DNA of 64,000 bases from Ganoderma boninense (Eukaryota > Basidiomycota > Agaricomycetes > Polyporales > Polyporaceae), in contig CM035314.1 of NCBI GenBank assembly GCA_002900995.3, positions 341,252 to 405,251 of the forward strand, in the 5' to 3' direction. Below the pieces are notes generated by a model. That model searched no databases and was not told the origin of the DNA. It saw nothing but the letters and a program-made list of their open reading frames with translations. Below, in pieces: positions 47,368 to 60,946 of this stretch. A program made the position numbers and the translations under genes. Each line of letters begins with the position of its first letter. Within the stretch, counting starts at the first letter, position 1.

Positions 47368-48757
47368 TTGTGTCTATCGTCGGGTATGTATCCTTCATAT
47401 CCTTATGCTGTTGGAAGCATCTGTTCGCCGGTGATATACCATTCCTTCTTCTCGGCAAAACGTATCACACACCCTCGGTAGACTTCATTGGATGTTGTAT
47501 TTGGGTATCGCAATACAAGAGCAGTTCAGGAATGGTGTGCACGACGAAGCTTGAGTAACTACGCCTCTACGCCTCAGTCATCAGTCGCGATCGGCACTAC
47601 TGGCACAGGCAAATCCTCGCTCAGAAGCGATAGAGTCCACAAACGGTGGCGACGATCATTTGGTCTCCTGCAGCAACGTCAGTCGGACACGCGAGTACAC
47701 ACAAGCTGTAGAATCTGGTCTCCATCACGCACCTGATACTGGTACTACGCTTCATTCTTTTAGCACCGTGCAAATACGGATGGATCGTCTTCCGTGTGGC
47801 CATGGAATTCAGTGCTATACATCTGTCTTACCTTCAAGCCGGCCTAAAGGATCATTTACCTTAAACCAAAGGTCATCACTCACCCATATGCGCTCAACAT
47901 CGTGTCTTCCCATTCAATGCACAGGCTTCGCACTCGCACTTGGCCTACTATTCGACTCAGACTCCCGCACATGGAGAAGTTCAAGTTGTCTCACTGAACC
48001 TAGCTTGTCAACTCATGACCGCCGTAGTAGTTGATGTGTAACAGAGTAGAGAAAGACAAAGGCTCATGAAGGACGCAAGCCAGCGTAAGGAGTACGTATC
48101 CGACATAGAAGACGAAGGAGAATGCAATCGGTGGAAGTGGAGCGTTGTTCGGGTATGATGACGTCAGCATATACGAGGCGCCGATTGTTAGCGCCGATAT
48201 GTCCACTTTCCTCCACCGACAAGCGAGAGGTCTCTTCTTCTCTCCGGATCCTTCTGATCAGATGCACACCAAACGTTCTACCTGTCTCTGAATGGTTATA
48301 ATACGTTGCTGATTCAGAACGTGACTGGAAGCAAGTCCCGGCGCAAGCTGCTTACAACGGCTCGGACTCGGACTGAAAGTGTTCCTTCTTGTATCACCCC
48401 GAACCCAGGACCATGCTTCCCGCAGGTAAATAGAGCGATGTAAGCGGTAGTATCCTTTTCACCGGATGCCAAAAGTCATTCTTTCATGGCGAATGTTGAC
48501 AACAGATACAGAAAAACAAAGCGAGGCAGGAGGAGTACAACATGGTGGTGATGCTGCGATGCCGACTTGGAACTAGAAGAGATAAGCTCCGCAGCACTCA
48601 GGAGCCGCTAACTAATTTAGGGTCGCGTTGTTGAAGGTGGCAGCCGGCGCCGGGACGTCGTCGACGTCGATGACGAGCGACTTCGGTCTTTCTCTTGGAC
48701 AGTGGACTCGGTAAGAGCTGAGGGGACTTTATCGCCGTCTAGGCTTGACCTTCTAAC
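47368..48757. other. Intergenic region between tandem F-box-like genes
   Basis: No supported gene. The last 150 bp repeat the promoter-proximal sequence of copy A, showing that the duplication unit includes upstream DNA. Confidence 0.5.
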
Positions 48758-50881
48758 ATGTTGCCTCGAACTCTTGGCCTCCTCAAGTCCTTGCTCTTCC
48801 CTTGGAACGGACATACCCCGAATTTACCTCCTCCCCATCAACCAGTCACACGCAAAAAGCGCAGACTTTCGGACACACATGTTGTGGATCCTCCGCCACG
48901 CCCTGGAGGAAGGTCGTGAGTCAGCTCTTCCTGTGGAAGATAGGCTCTCGCTGAGACTCGCTCACCGGCACCATTCAACCCTAGCTTGGAGGATCTGAAC
49001 CTGGACGTTTTCCATCTCGTCGTGGATCAGCTGCAGCAACAGGATGCTGATCTTCGTGCCCTCGCGTCCTCCTCTTGCAAGCTTCGTTCTCTCGCGTATC
49101 CCCGCTTATTTGCACGATGTAAAGTGGACATCACCCAACCCGGGCCCCATGACCCGCCACAAGCTATTCGCTCATATGTACAGTAAGCCTTCACCACTCT
49201 TCTCTTGGGTATATGTTCCAATCAGCTTGTTTAAAGCCATCTAACCCACTGCGGTCGTCTTGATCATGAGGGTGCTTTGCTCCAGTTCGAGACCCTGCTC
49301 GACCAATTCCCCTCACTCAACTCTGTTTCCATTGAGCACTCCAGTGGCAGGCTTCCGTGGGACATTTTGAAGGCGTGCCTCGTCAGGTCACGCCTGGAGT
49401 CGCTCACCGTCGACCTTGAATTCTACAACCTTAAACCCCCCCTTTACCCACAGGACGACATCGCTGCAACTCCCATTTCCCTGAAGACGTTCACATGGAC
49501 AGCTACCGTGTGGCGCGAATGGGCACAGTGCAGACTGCCATCAAGACGTGGTTATCGCCAAACAGACTTGCGCCCTATTTTCGACTTCGAACGCACATGC
49601 ATAACAGGCATCGTCCTGAATATGCGTAACACCGTCGTGTCCCTCTCGCTGCCCGTGGAGTCGGCTCCAATTCTCGCTATGACGGAGGTGTCATGGCCGT
49701 GTCTTCGTCACCTATCACTTCATGGCCGCTTTCTCGACGTTGAACACGTCTCATCGCTACAGCATCTCCTCCCTGCCGTCCCTTCGCTCCGAAGCTTATC
49801 TATCCTAGCAGGCAGGATCTGGGACCTAGGCATTCGAGGACGGTACCCTATACTCCCTAAACCTTCTTCCTCTGCGACTTCTCTCCGGGCTGTATCATCG
49901 GCTTTGATGAGCTCGTCTCCTGGTAACTTGGACTCGAGAAAGCATCCTAAACGCGAATCATCCCCTCTCCGGCTCCTCTCTCAGCTCCGCTCTCTCGCGA
50001 TCGCGTACCCTGATCCCAACGATGATTTATTCTCACTCAGCATGCCGCACCTCACACACTTGTCTCTCCGCGACCATCCGCGGGTCTACCACCAGCTCCC
50101 GTACGGCCACAACGTTCGGGACGGCCCCGAAGGGCGACCCTGGGCTGCCCCACTCTTGTCCCCGGATGAAGCCCTCTCGGTCCTGCAGCGCATGGATCTC
50201 TCCCGCCTCACGAGTCTGGAGTTGGTGTACATTGCACCAGATGCTGGCTCCGACGATGCGCTTCTCTCATACATTGCGCGGGCGCTGCCGAGGCTCGAGC
50301 ACCTCGAGCTGCATCGCTATCGTGCATTGGAGGGCCGCGAACGGTCGGCCGGACGCGTCGAGCATGTAAGTCTCTGTCTCTCCTTCCTCGCCTTGCAGAG
50401 GCTCGCCCCCGCCGGCGGGATTCTCCGTCAAACACTTTTTGCTGACGGTGCAGCGCTCCCCCCCCCGGCCAGATACGTATCGCACAGCTGCTCTCGGCGG
50501 CAACGACGCTCCGCACGCTGCGGCTCAATCTCGACTTCCCCGAGGACCACCAGGCGTATTGCGCGAACCCGCCGAAGAGGGCTGCCTGGCTAGCGCTGTT
50601 CAGAGACGAGCGCGGCCCAGAAATCGTCGAGATTATGGCAGCGTCGTGTCCCCAGCTGGAGCACGTCGCGCTGCTGTACCATGGGTACGAGGGCGGAACA
50701 TGGGCTGAGTTCCACCCGCAGAGGTGTGCAGAGCCGCGTTTTGTGCTTGATGAAACCGGGAAGCATCTGTACGTCTGCCAGTATCCTTATTCTCTCTTTC
50801 GAGCTTCATGTGCCTTATGCTGACGTTGACTGTGTTTGCAGTGACTCGGAGCCTTGCATCAGAGAATGGGAGTCGATGTGA
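48758..50881 (+). CDS. F-box/LRR-like protein, tandem copy B
   Basis: It has the same exon plan as copy A: MLPRTLGLLKSLLFPWNGHT, then SLEDLNLDVFHLVVDQLQQQ, RSLAYPRLFARCKVDITQPG, FDFERTCITGIVLNMRNTVV, LRHLSLHGRFLDVEHVSSLQ and MDLSRLTSLELVYIAPDAGS, ending DSEPCIREWESM at 50,881. At intron 1 the acceptor matching copy A has changed from CAG to AAC; a TAG a few bases downstream keeps the frame. The two proteins are highly similar through the leucine-rich part and differ more in a linker after PKPSSS. Function as for copy A, inferred. Confidence 0.75.
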
Positions 50882-52201
50882 TCGTATATGTGGGTTGCTG
50901 GAGACCTGTGTTTTTCTGATCATGTAAGACTGCTCTGTGTACGTTTTGGTGATCGTGTTTTGTTTATTGTAGGCCCACGCGGCAACATGACCGGAGAACA
51001 GCTGGCAAATGGTGTACTTGCAGCCTATGTGCCGACTTACATTCCGATCTCGGTTTACAACGACATACGGCGCTCACGACTGAACCAGCGGGACAACACG
51101 CAAGCTTGGCGGCATAGAAGCTCGACACATTCCTGCATGACGTAAACTGTTTGCAACAAGGGCATCAATGAGGAGGAGGTCGAGTTCCGACGCAGCGCCA
51201 AGCGCTCCGAGTCCCCTCGCCTGTCCCTTTCAAGGTTGTCCGTCCCTTCAGTCTGCGAGATGAACAATCCCACGTAGGAGCACTCGGGATGGTACGTATC
51301 ATCTAGCAGAAAAACTGAGACTTCCGCTCGTGTTAACAAAGTGTCATCCTAGAACTTCTTCGGGAGCGCGATCCTCCGGTTCGACGCACCCCGGGATCGA
51401 CCAACCCTACGTGTAGCTCGTTGTACAGAGGATTGTGAAGGATGGCAGCGAAGTCGCGGACGCCCGTGATATTGAGATCCACCAAGACGCCCCTCCCCGT
51501 GTGCAGGCAGCCGCAAGGAGGCAGCCCTTGCTACCGCGGTAGCGTTGACCAACCCTCTTTTCGTCTAGGTTCTTCAGTTGCTTCCCTAGGACTTCCGTGT
51601 GGGTACACGTATACGAAGTGATATGGTCGTGGCAAGTGCAGGTTGTTTTACGGACACGTACAGTTCCGGATAAGACCTCTCACAAGATGCAAACCAAACC
51701 GCGGGAGGGGCACAGGATCATGCCCTCGACTTATCTCAGTCACGGTCTAGGATGAACCAGGCGCGAGCGGCGCGAGAGGGGATGGGCCCCGGGGTCCGAA
51801 CAGATGCGCATCGTCTTTACAGGCAGTCCGGTTCTTGGGAGCTGGCGGCCATCGAAGGCACCTATTCTGACAGTAATACAGAAAAACAGAGAACTGGCGA
51901 GATACCAAGATATTACTTAAGCTATAACGGCTGGGAGCCTCATACAAATGACGACGGGGTGACCTCTGCGTGCGGACCGAGACCGGGACCTGACACCAAC
52001 TGACGACAACACGAAGAACAACGTTAGAACCTCGCGGACGTCGAGCAGGCGACGTACATACCTGCCACCTTAACCACATCACCATCCGTCGCAATACGCG
52101 TGAGCGTAAGTTACGGCTGCCCCAGCGGTCCTTTTCGCACAAGTCCACCCTATCGCAACAACAACAACCCCACCGACATACACCCACCGCCACACGCGCG
52201 C
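50882..52201. other. Intergenic region, no supported gene
   Basis: Short frames on both strands lack splice support and recognisable domains. The last part is the 3' flank of the permease gene. Confidence 0.5.
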
Positions 52202-55200
52202 TCAGAACAGCACCCCGGCGATCTTGCCCCAGATCGTGGTGGGGGGCACCGCGGGCACCTCCGTCTCCTCGATGGTCGGGATGCCCGTGACGAAGTCCAT
52301 CTCGTGCGGCTTCCACATGCGCGTGCGCTTCGCGACCTTCCAGCCGACGTAGAGCGCGATGAAGAGCGGGACGTTGATGTACGCGGTGAGGAAGCCGGAC
52401 GCGGTGAAGGAGAAGAAGACCTCGAAGCCGTTGATGAGGATGAAGATCGTGATCCAGAAGATGCCCCAGTACGACAGCCACGGCTGCAGCGGCGAGTAGT
52501 ACAGCAGCTTCTTGCGGTCCAGGCCTTGTGCCTTCAGCCCGCGGTCTGTTCGAGGGAAGGGGGAGAGGGGGGGGGGGTTAGCAGACGTAACCATGGAGCG
52601 TCGGACGGAGGGACTCACAGAAGAAGACGTAGGTGACGTTCATGGACCACCAGCCGAAGAACCCGCCGACGGTCGACAGGTTCACGAACCAGTTGAACAC
52701 CGTCTCCGCACCTGCGCTGACGTTCATGAACGCGAGCAGGGAGAAGCAGCTGGCGGCGAGGACCGCGAAAAGCGGCAGGCCGTTCTTCGTGCAGTACGTG
52801 AAGAGCTTGGGGGCCTGTCCACGCAGCGCGAGCCCGTAGAGCACGCGCGACGAGCAGAAGAGGAACGAGTTGCCCGCCGAGAACGCAGACGTGAATACGG
52901 CCGCGTTGATGATGTGCGGGAGCACCTTGATTCCTGCGCGCGTCATCGCGATGACGTAGGGGGACTCCGCGGCCGTGCCCGTGTCCGCGAGCAGGTTGGG
53001 GTCGTTGTAGGGGACGAGCATGCCCGTGACGAGGACACCGAGGAGCTGTAAGATGGGGAGCCGCGCGGCGTGGATTGTCAGCGCATAGCGCAGAGACATA
53101 GACAGGCACGGGACTCACGTAGAAGATGAGGATGCGCCAGAAGACGCGGCGGACGGCCTTGGCGATGTTCCGGCGCGGGCTTACGGTCTCAGACGCAGCG
53201 CTACACACGCCCGTCAACAACACAGCGTACGTTCCCAGCGTCAGAGAAAAAAAAACGTCAGCGTCGAATGACAGTGCCACACAGGGCGAGGAGGCGCGGG
53301 CGTACGTACATGGCAACAAGTTCCATGCCCTGGAACGAGAACGCGGCCTGGACGAGGACGGAGAGGATGCCGAGGAACTGGTCGAGGTGGGGCTGCTTCG
53401 GCGTGAGGCCGGCGCCGTTGAGGGGGCCAGGGTTCTTCCAGTACTGCAATCGCACATGCGTTGTGGTTAGTGCGCCAGCGTCAATGCGATATATGCGTAG
53501 TATGGGAAGCGAGCTCGGGCCGAGGACGCCACAGGCGACCAAGGCTAGCTATCGCGCGCGGCGCGCCACCGTTCACTGCCATTGTCACTCCTGGTGTCAG
53601 AGACAGCGAAAGTCCCCTGGGACTGCGGGACGCTGTCCTTGGGAGCGGGCGCTACTGCGCGAGAGGGGAAGGGGGAGAGACATTGCAAGGAAGAGGGACG
53701 TACGCGGAAACCAAGGCGCTCATGATTGGGGCCTCCTCCAAGGTCGATAACGAGACCGGTGATGATCAGAGTCGTGATCAGCAGGACTTCATGGCGTTAG
53801 GGACCGCATGAAGAAGCCAACGCGGAGGCAATAAAACGGAGAAGAGTCAGTATCGAATTGTACGGGACCGTCCATGCACCATATCTTCGGTTTCCATGAG
53901 ACTCGGATCAAAGCACGGCACCACGGGCAAGGTGGGTGTTTCGAGCATGTGGAAACAGGATGGAACGTTCTTGGTCATTTCCGGGGCGTTTAGAGGTCCC
54001 GGAAACGACAAGTTTCCTGGGTGTTTCAGAGGCGTGTTTGGACATCGGAAACAAGTGAGGTATTTCCGCACAAGGGAAATCTCGCGGGGATGAGTCGGAA
54101 ACAGGGAAGTGGTAGATTCACCGTGGCCATAGCCATAGCTACAGCCAGCTATAATGGTTGCTTGGACCACTGAGTCGGCGATCGAGAGAATTGAGAAAAC
54201 AGCAAAACGCCTTCAGCCGTCCGCGGAACACCGTCACGGGGTACAGCAGGGAGCACTAAGTCACTCCCTCCTGCTCTACTCCCCCTAATGCATCCTCGAC
54301 TTATGGCTAAATCCCAGAAAGAAAGGCGGATGCGTGGGAATTCTCTGCTCAGGATGGAGGGGAAGGGGGGATGAAACCGAAGGCGCCGCACTCGGCTGCT
54401 GAAACGGGATGGGAAAATGGCGAGGACTCACGTTTGATGATCGAGAACACGAACTCGGACTCGCCGAACCACCGCACACCGAAGATATTGATCGCGCACG
54501 CGAGGATGCAGATCGCCGCGGTGTACGCCGCTTGGTGCTTAATCTATATCGCAACATGAGTACGAACACGGGGGGGGGAGAGCACGCAAGTAAAACCAGA
54601 CGTACGTTCGCGTCCCAGAAGGTCAGGATAAGGCCGGCAGCGGTGATCTCGACGGGCACGGAGATGGCGTTCGTGTAGAAGTAGTTCCATCTACGTTTGC
54701 AGCGCCACGCGGGGCACGCGAGCACAAATCAATCGAGTGTCAGTCAGCGCGCGAGCACACGACCGAGTCCGAACTGCGTCAATCGAATCAAGTGTTCCGG
54801 ACTTACCCCACGGCGAAGCCGAACGCGGGGTCGACCCAGCGCGCGGCGAAGTGCGGGAAGGTGCCCGAGATGGGCGCGTGGGACGTCATCTCTCCCACGG
54901 CGCAGAGGGAGGCGTACGCGGTGGTGCCGACGAAGGCGTACGCGATGAGGGCGCCGAGCGGGCCTGCGGCCTGCAGCGAGTGGCCCGAGCCCAGGAAGAG
55001 GCCCGTCCCGAGGGTGCCGGCGATCTATATCCAAGGTGAGCACATGGTGTGGGGAAGAGAAGGGGCGGAGGAAGAGAAGACTGTCTGGCAGCGCGGGGCT
55101 TCGCACCCCTTGTCCAGTACGCATATATGAGGTGCGGTGTGGAGTGCTGGGATCGGGGAGCACGAAGCCGTGGGGGGGAGTGGGAGCGGGAGCACGGGGT

Positions 55201-55382
55201 GGTCGGGGAGGATGGGGACTCACGGCGATCATCTGGACATGGCGCTGCTTGAGCTTGCGCTGGACGCGGTCGAGGTCGGCGGCGTCGAAGTGGTAGCGCT
55301 TGTCGGACTGCTGGACGACATAGTCGTGGACGTCGCCCTTCTCGAGCGAGCTCGTCTGGTCCTTCTCCACAAAGTCGGCCAT
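52202..55382 (-). CDS. Amino acid permease (fungal YAT-type, APC superfamily)
   Basis: This plasma-membrane proton-coupled amino acid transporter is encoded in many exons from the ATG at 55,382 (MADFVEKDQTSSLEKGDVHD). The first transmembrane region reads IAGTLGTGLFLGSGHSLQAA, with the family motif GTGLFLGSG, then PLGALIAYAFVGTTAYASLC and AVGEMTSHAPISGTFPHFAA. Later segments are LLITTLIITGLVIDLGGGP, YWKNPGPLNGAG, FSFQGMELVA, SPRRNIAKAVRRVFWRILIF, FTSAFSAGNSFLFCSSRVLY, NWFVNLSTVGGFFGWWSMNV and SYWGIFWITIFILINGFEVF, ending TIWGKIAGVLF. Length and order match the family and no break was found. Most introns are about 50-200 nt; one, at about 53,805-54,430, is around 600 nt and repeat-rich. Substrate specificity cannot be read from sequence. 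Confidence 0.93.
53820..54390. repeat. Repeat-rich insertion-like sequence in a permease intron
   Basis: Between permease exons lies about 600 bp with many copies of GGAAAC or its complement GTTTCC (for example near 53,890, 53,950, 54,000, 54,015, 54,050 and 54,090). Surrounding introns are much shorter. It may be a small non-autonomous element, but no ends or target duplication could be fixed. Confidence 0.4.
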
Positions 55383-58300
55383 GGCGACGGTGTTCCGCGG
55401 GTGCTAGAGCAGAACGGGGAACGGGGCGCGGAAGTGTGGAAGGACGGGAGGGGCGGGGGGCGGAGGAGGCTGAGTCGGGGAGAAGACGGGGGGAGGAGGG
55501 GGAGGGTGAAACCGTCTCGCGGGAGGCTTGGCAGAGAGCGAGGACAGATAAAGCAGTCGGGCGCGCTGTGGACGAAAAAGATATAATGTGGGAGTTTGGT
55601 GCAGGCACCGTGCGGACCCACAGAAGAAGCGACAGCGCACACGATAAGCCCGTACTAAACCTTGTCTGGGCTGCCCACCGATAAGCCGGCCCTCGCCGCT
55701 GCGGACCTCGTCCAGCTGCCGACGTGGACCTGGACAAGCTGCACCTGGTTGGTCAGATGTCGCCGGTCGGTTGTTCGTTGCTCTCGGCCCTGGCACGATG
55801 GAGAAGGGGGCCAAGCTAAGCCCATCGGAAGAATAAACTCTGGGCAGGCAAGCGACAGCGACGGGCAGATACGGTTTGATGGCGAGTCTTGCTCGTTTTG
55901 AGGAGTTGGGAGCTTGAATAAAGAAGAGCGTATGAGCATTGACGTCTTCCGAAGGACCGTGAAAGCAAGATCGCACTCCATCTTCTAGAAGACGAAGGCC
56001 CCATCCACAGAGTTACGAAAGGCAAGTCCACCAAGAGTGCAGGACCTGGAGAAGTTCGCTTCGAGCGGCTTATCTGCCATCAAACAACAGCCACACGTCG
56101 ATATCAAGGCCCCGCAACATTCGCAGTTTTGGCGCAAGGGACGTGCGACCTTATGGCGCCGTCACCTCTCCACCCCTATCCACTGCCCACTGCAGCCGCG
56201 ATCCGGGTTGTGGCGGAATAGCTGCCACCGTGGCTCCGGTAGATACGTACGACCGGCAGCATCGTCTGGACTTGAGTATACGACGATCGAGGTCGTTGCG
56301 ACGTTGGGCAACACGAGTTATCCAGGTCCTGTGTCTAGGATTTACCCGGAGTGGTTACTCACCTTTGTGTTCTGGCCGGGGCTTCGAAAATAAAATGTCC
56401 TCCGTCCATGCCATCTAGGTTCCGAGTCCGGAGCTTGGTTCCGTTCCGGGTCCGGCATCCGAGACTGAGATGGCAGTAGCGCCCGTTGGAAAACAAACCG
56501 GCACACGATACGAACCGATGCTTAGCCATCATGTTTCGGGGGATTACGAGGCTGAGGTCGTACGAGCAAAGAGTATGAGGACAACAAGCATCCACAAGTC
56601 ACAGAGCAGTGCTGCTAGCATAAGTAGTCCGTTCGAGTCATCCTTGCCACTCCGGCCCGGGCTCGGACGGGCTCGGACAAAGGCGTGCCTCGGCCAATCG
56701 TGGCTCATCCATTTGTGACGTCACATACAATCTACTCGACGTCCATGGAGGCATGGACCCAGCCATGTCTCTGAGTCTTACACCGACACTGGTTCCTTCC
56801 GTAGTATGTTCCAGCATTTCCTGCAATCCTTGCGACTGTGGTGCGACACCGATACCCGTATAGGCAGTGAGCCGTTCTCAATCATCCTCCCTATGACTAG
56901 CGTTTTCGACATAGTTCCGGCCTGGTCGGTATGCCAGGGCCATATCCCGTGGATGAAGCTGATCTGTGCAGTGCCCGGCTTTCAGCCCCACAGAATCGTA
57001 CTTACTTACCTTCTGCGCGATCAGTGCACGAACGCTCCGAGTCGGGAACAGCTAATGTTAATGGACGACCGCAACCAACTCCGTCAAAGCTCTATGTAGT
57101 CTCGTGCAACCCCTCGCGCTCTACATACTTACTGCACCACATCAGACAGCGCGCCGGGTCCAAAACTCCAGCGTGAACGCGCCCAATGCCATTGCATGCG
57201 CGCGATCCCGTCCTGGTCTCACGCATCTTCAAGTTCCCTACTATAGTGCTGACGACCGTCCTTCCTCCACGCATGCGCAGCAGCAAGGTCATCTACCGCC
57301 TGCACGATGGGATTCTGTCGCCTTCTGTGACATGGCGTACACCATAGTGATCTCGACGTGCGCGTCACCTCCGTAAGTATACGCTTGAAGTTGAGGACGT
57401 CGCACGAGGTCGTACGACCAGACTGAGACAATGTCATCGAGCTGGCAGGAGCCGTCCCATCACGATGCACACCGCCACCTCTCCGCACGAGTACTAGCGC
57501 CGGGGGGTCTGATCTGCTTCCCCGTGTCATGGTGGCGCTTCTCCTCCTAGTCTCATACCAAGACCGTCCGCGTTCCGCGTGGACGTTCACGTGCGAGGGG
57601 TTTGGTACGAACCTACTTCTCCTCCCTTGAACATATATGTATATCGCATAGATGCGTACCTGTCGCCCTGTCGCCCTGTGCCTGGGCTGATGTCGTGGTG
57701 CCGTCGATCTCGCAGTCTGGGGTCATGGTCGCCCGCAGCGCGTGGGAGTCCGGAGAAGCTCGCCCTCGCGTGCCGATAAGGAGCTCCGCGCAAAGTCTGG
57801 AAGGTGAAGGTGAAGCTGGAAACTTGTCTGGGGTAAGTATTAAGTGCTCAATAATAACAGGTATGCACTGCACAGTACTTACTTAACGACAACTGGGACC
57901 CGGCGCGGGGGTGACAAATATTTATCGACGTCGTCCGCCGCAAGTCGGCGGAGAGGGTAGAGCCGCCGCCCGACGTCAACACGCCCGCGTGTGCCCGTAC
58001 TGTAGTAAGGACCGGCACTGGCATACGATAAGTACTTAGTACCCTCGGAGCATGATGGAGCGAACTTGAGAGCTAGAGGACCGAGGTTACCACTTCGAGC
58101 AATCCGTGCGTTAAATGCCGTGCCCCGTGCTGGAGCAGGCTGTGGATGCAATGGTGGGCGAATGGCGGACGACGGACTGGGGGGCACGGGTCGGGGCCGT
58201 CTCCCATGGCCAGCCGCGGCGGTATCGCAGTCCACACGGACTCGGGCTTGGCAGATGGCACTAACACGTACTATAAGTTAATACCAGTTCGGCGCGGGTC

Positions 58301-59022
58301 TATTCTAGGTCCTTTAATATTGTGCGTGCTGGACTCCATTGAACTCACAGCGACATAGTAAAAGGTCGATAAGTGCTTGATAGATTCGTCAGCACCAATT
58401 GGTGTCTCCATTCAGGTGCAGAAAACCCCTTCCCCAACGCTATTCCAATCCCAGGAAGAGCTGCTTGGCACCCGCGTATGTAGTGAAACTGTCGTGCGTT
58501 TCCTAGCCCTGTGATTCGCGATCAAAGACGAGAGGCGGTGGAGCCGGGGTAGTAGCGTGCAAGCGCCCATAGAACGGGACTTCCCACCGCCGGTTGGCTT
58601 TGAAGCTTTTGAAGCCATGAATCTTAACAGAGCCCACCACCCACAACAGACCCGCGCCGAAATGGCACTCAGTCAGTCGACCATCATCGCGAAACAGAGA
58701 GTCCGTACAGAAGCGATAGCAGGAGTGCGATTTGCGAATACACAGCAGGTAAAGGAGACTACGATCGGAGCCCTCGACACATACAGTACGTACAGTACGA
58801 ACACGGGCTGGGTATGATCATGCTGAAAACCTGGCTATATCTATATATACAGTATACATGTATATCTCTGCCTCTCCAAACAACGCCAACGCTGGCGCCC
58901 AGAGAGGGCGAATTCGGGACAGCACGAAAACAAGATGCGAATAACACGAGCGACGAAAAAAGAAACCTTTTCGCTGAGCCCGAGATTGGGACTCCACCAC
59001 GCCCAGGGAAGGCACTCTAGCT
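55383..59022. other. Intergenic region, no supported gene
   Basis: No gene is supported in 3.6 kb. Features seen are the permease promoter side, CCGGGTCCGG/CCGAGTCCGG-rich patches near 56,410-56,465 and 56,650-56,700 that look repetitive, and scattered open frames without domains. Confidence 0.4.
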
Positions 59023-60474
59023 TTACGCCCTCGCGGTGGGGCTGGCTGTGGCTGCATGGAGCCCGAGGACGGCGGCGCGGTCCGCGTTGTGCCCCTCCAG
59101 CCAGCGCGCGAAGTCGACGAACGTCTTCGGGCTCTCGCGCGTGCCCCACGCGTCCGCCTCGAGCAGCGCCGCGCGGACGCGCTCGACCAGCTCATCGGGC
59201 CGGACGTTTTCGGCACTGGTGTTGGTGCTGGTACTGCTCACGGCGGGGAGCGGCGGCGGGATCGCGGAGACGGGGGCTCGCGCCGCGACGTTTGCGTTGG
59301 CGTTTTCGGTTTGACGCGGGGCGAGGTCGGCGTCGGCAGACGATCTCAATTTCGATGGCGGGCGGGGAGCCGCCTGGCTTGGAGTTGCGCTGGGCCTAGG
59401 TCTCTCTTGAGGAGCGCGAGCGGGGCGGGCGTTGAGCTTTCGAATGGCACGCATATACGTCTACGTGATACTCACCACCGAGTTGTTCTGGTGGGGGAGG
59501 GATGATGATGGGCGGCGCGGCATGCGCTGCAGCCTCCTCGTGTGGACTGCAGGGAGGCGGAGGTGGATGGATGGACGCGTCGGGCGGCGCGGGCCTTGAC
59601 GACCCGGGACCTGAAGATACGAGAAGATGTGGTGCCGCCGCAGAGCTCTCGGGATGCTGCTCGTTCAACGACAGGATTAGCCGTCGATGACCCAAGTATC
59701 CGCAATCTGGGCAGGCAAATGTGATACATACCTGTGTTTCTGCTTCCCGAAAGGTCGAGGCCCGCCGCAGAAAGGCGTACGTGAGGATGTGTTCCGCCAC
59801 GACGCCGTCCCCGAGGCGCTCGGCCCACACCTCCACCACCTCGGGGGACGGGTCGGGCTCGTCGTCGAGCAGGACGTCGAGCTTCTGTACGATGGAGTGC
59901 GGCGCTGCTACGACGGCGAAAACAGTCAGAACGCGGGCAGCCCGGCCACGACTACCAGCATGAGGTGGCAGACACACCCGAGTTCGACAAAAGTCGCGAG
60001 GACTCTGGACCCCGGTCGCCGCGAGAGGCTATGCACCGAGGGACCCATCAGTTGTGGTATCTGCGATAACTATCTAGTATTCGACTGCGCGATACATACC
60101 CTTCCTTCGCTCGCGCCTCGGCCAGTCCCCTGTGGGGAGGGCGACGTTATCGCCGCCGGAACGTATTTTGGCGCGGTTGTTCGCGAAGTAAGAGTACACC
60201 TGGCGGGCGGTGTAGAACTCGCAGCCCTTGACGCACCGCACTCTCTCTGCGAGGTCCTCTTGGGCCGCCGGGTCGGGCCACTGGCACACATTCACAAAAT
60301 AATCTAGACGCGTTGTTAGTACGTGACGGCGCTGCACGCCAGCGTGGCAAAGTTGGCATCGGACGGCGATCTTGCGGGGATGGACTCTGCATCGAGGTGC
60401 TCACCGTTCAAGATGGCGTATGCCTTCGGCTGGAGAAGCCTCCTTCCCTTCTTTTGACCACCGTGACCCTCCAT
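59023..60474 (-). CDS. TALE-like homeodomain protein 1
   Basis: The start at 60,474 (MEGHGGQKKGRRLLQPKAYA) leads into a homeodomain spliced within helix 1: ILNDYFVNVCQWPDPAAQED, LAERVRCVKGCEFYTARQV, YSYFANNRAKIR. The recognition helix keeps Phe49, Asn51 and Arg53 (YFANNR), with Tyr in place of Trp48; the N..(Y/W)P loop resembles TALE-class domains. Later exons add APHSIVQKLDVLLDDEPDPS, VWAERLGDGVVAEHILTYAF, a Pro-rich linker, and a C-terminal helix region RPDELVERVRAALLEADAWG before the stop at 59,023. The product is likely a sequence-specific transcription factor. It is divergently transcribed from homeodomain gene 2, 470 bp away. Confidence 0.75.
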
Positions 60475-60946
60475 CAGACCTCCTAAGACGGAATGATCAC
60501 GAGCCGTACCCGAATGCGGCTGTCGAGGCGCGACAAGGGCGTCGATGTCGGGTAGGGCGAGCTCGAGCTGCCGATGTGGGTATTTGTTGTGTGGGACTGG
60601 GTTATATCAGTCAAGTCATTGGGGGTGGTGCGCCTCTCGAGAGTAATGGAGACCGCCGAATGGGCTGGGGTCCAAGAGGCTTCGTCGAGAGCTCAGAGAG
60701 CGCGAGTCGCGACGCAGGCGGCACAACCGAACCGTGGGATCTGTTCGCGCAGGGGATCGACTGGGATCGACGTGTCGGGATTTGCCGCATTTGGACACGA
60801 CATTGTCACATTAATGTTGAGATTTGCTGACATCATCACGACAAATTGGGCAGATTTGATCTGGCACACCCCAACGGTCGACGTGGTTCATCATCTCCCC
60901 ATCAACCACCAGCATCCCACCCGCAGCCTCACAGAGGCCCACGTCG

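Noticed and set aside
54744..55976. Long Pro/Arg-rich frames over the permease 5' region
   Set aside because: They are out-of-frame shadows of GC-rich permease exons and upstream sequence, without splice logic or domains.
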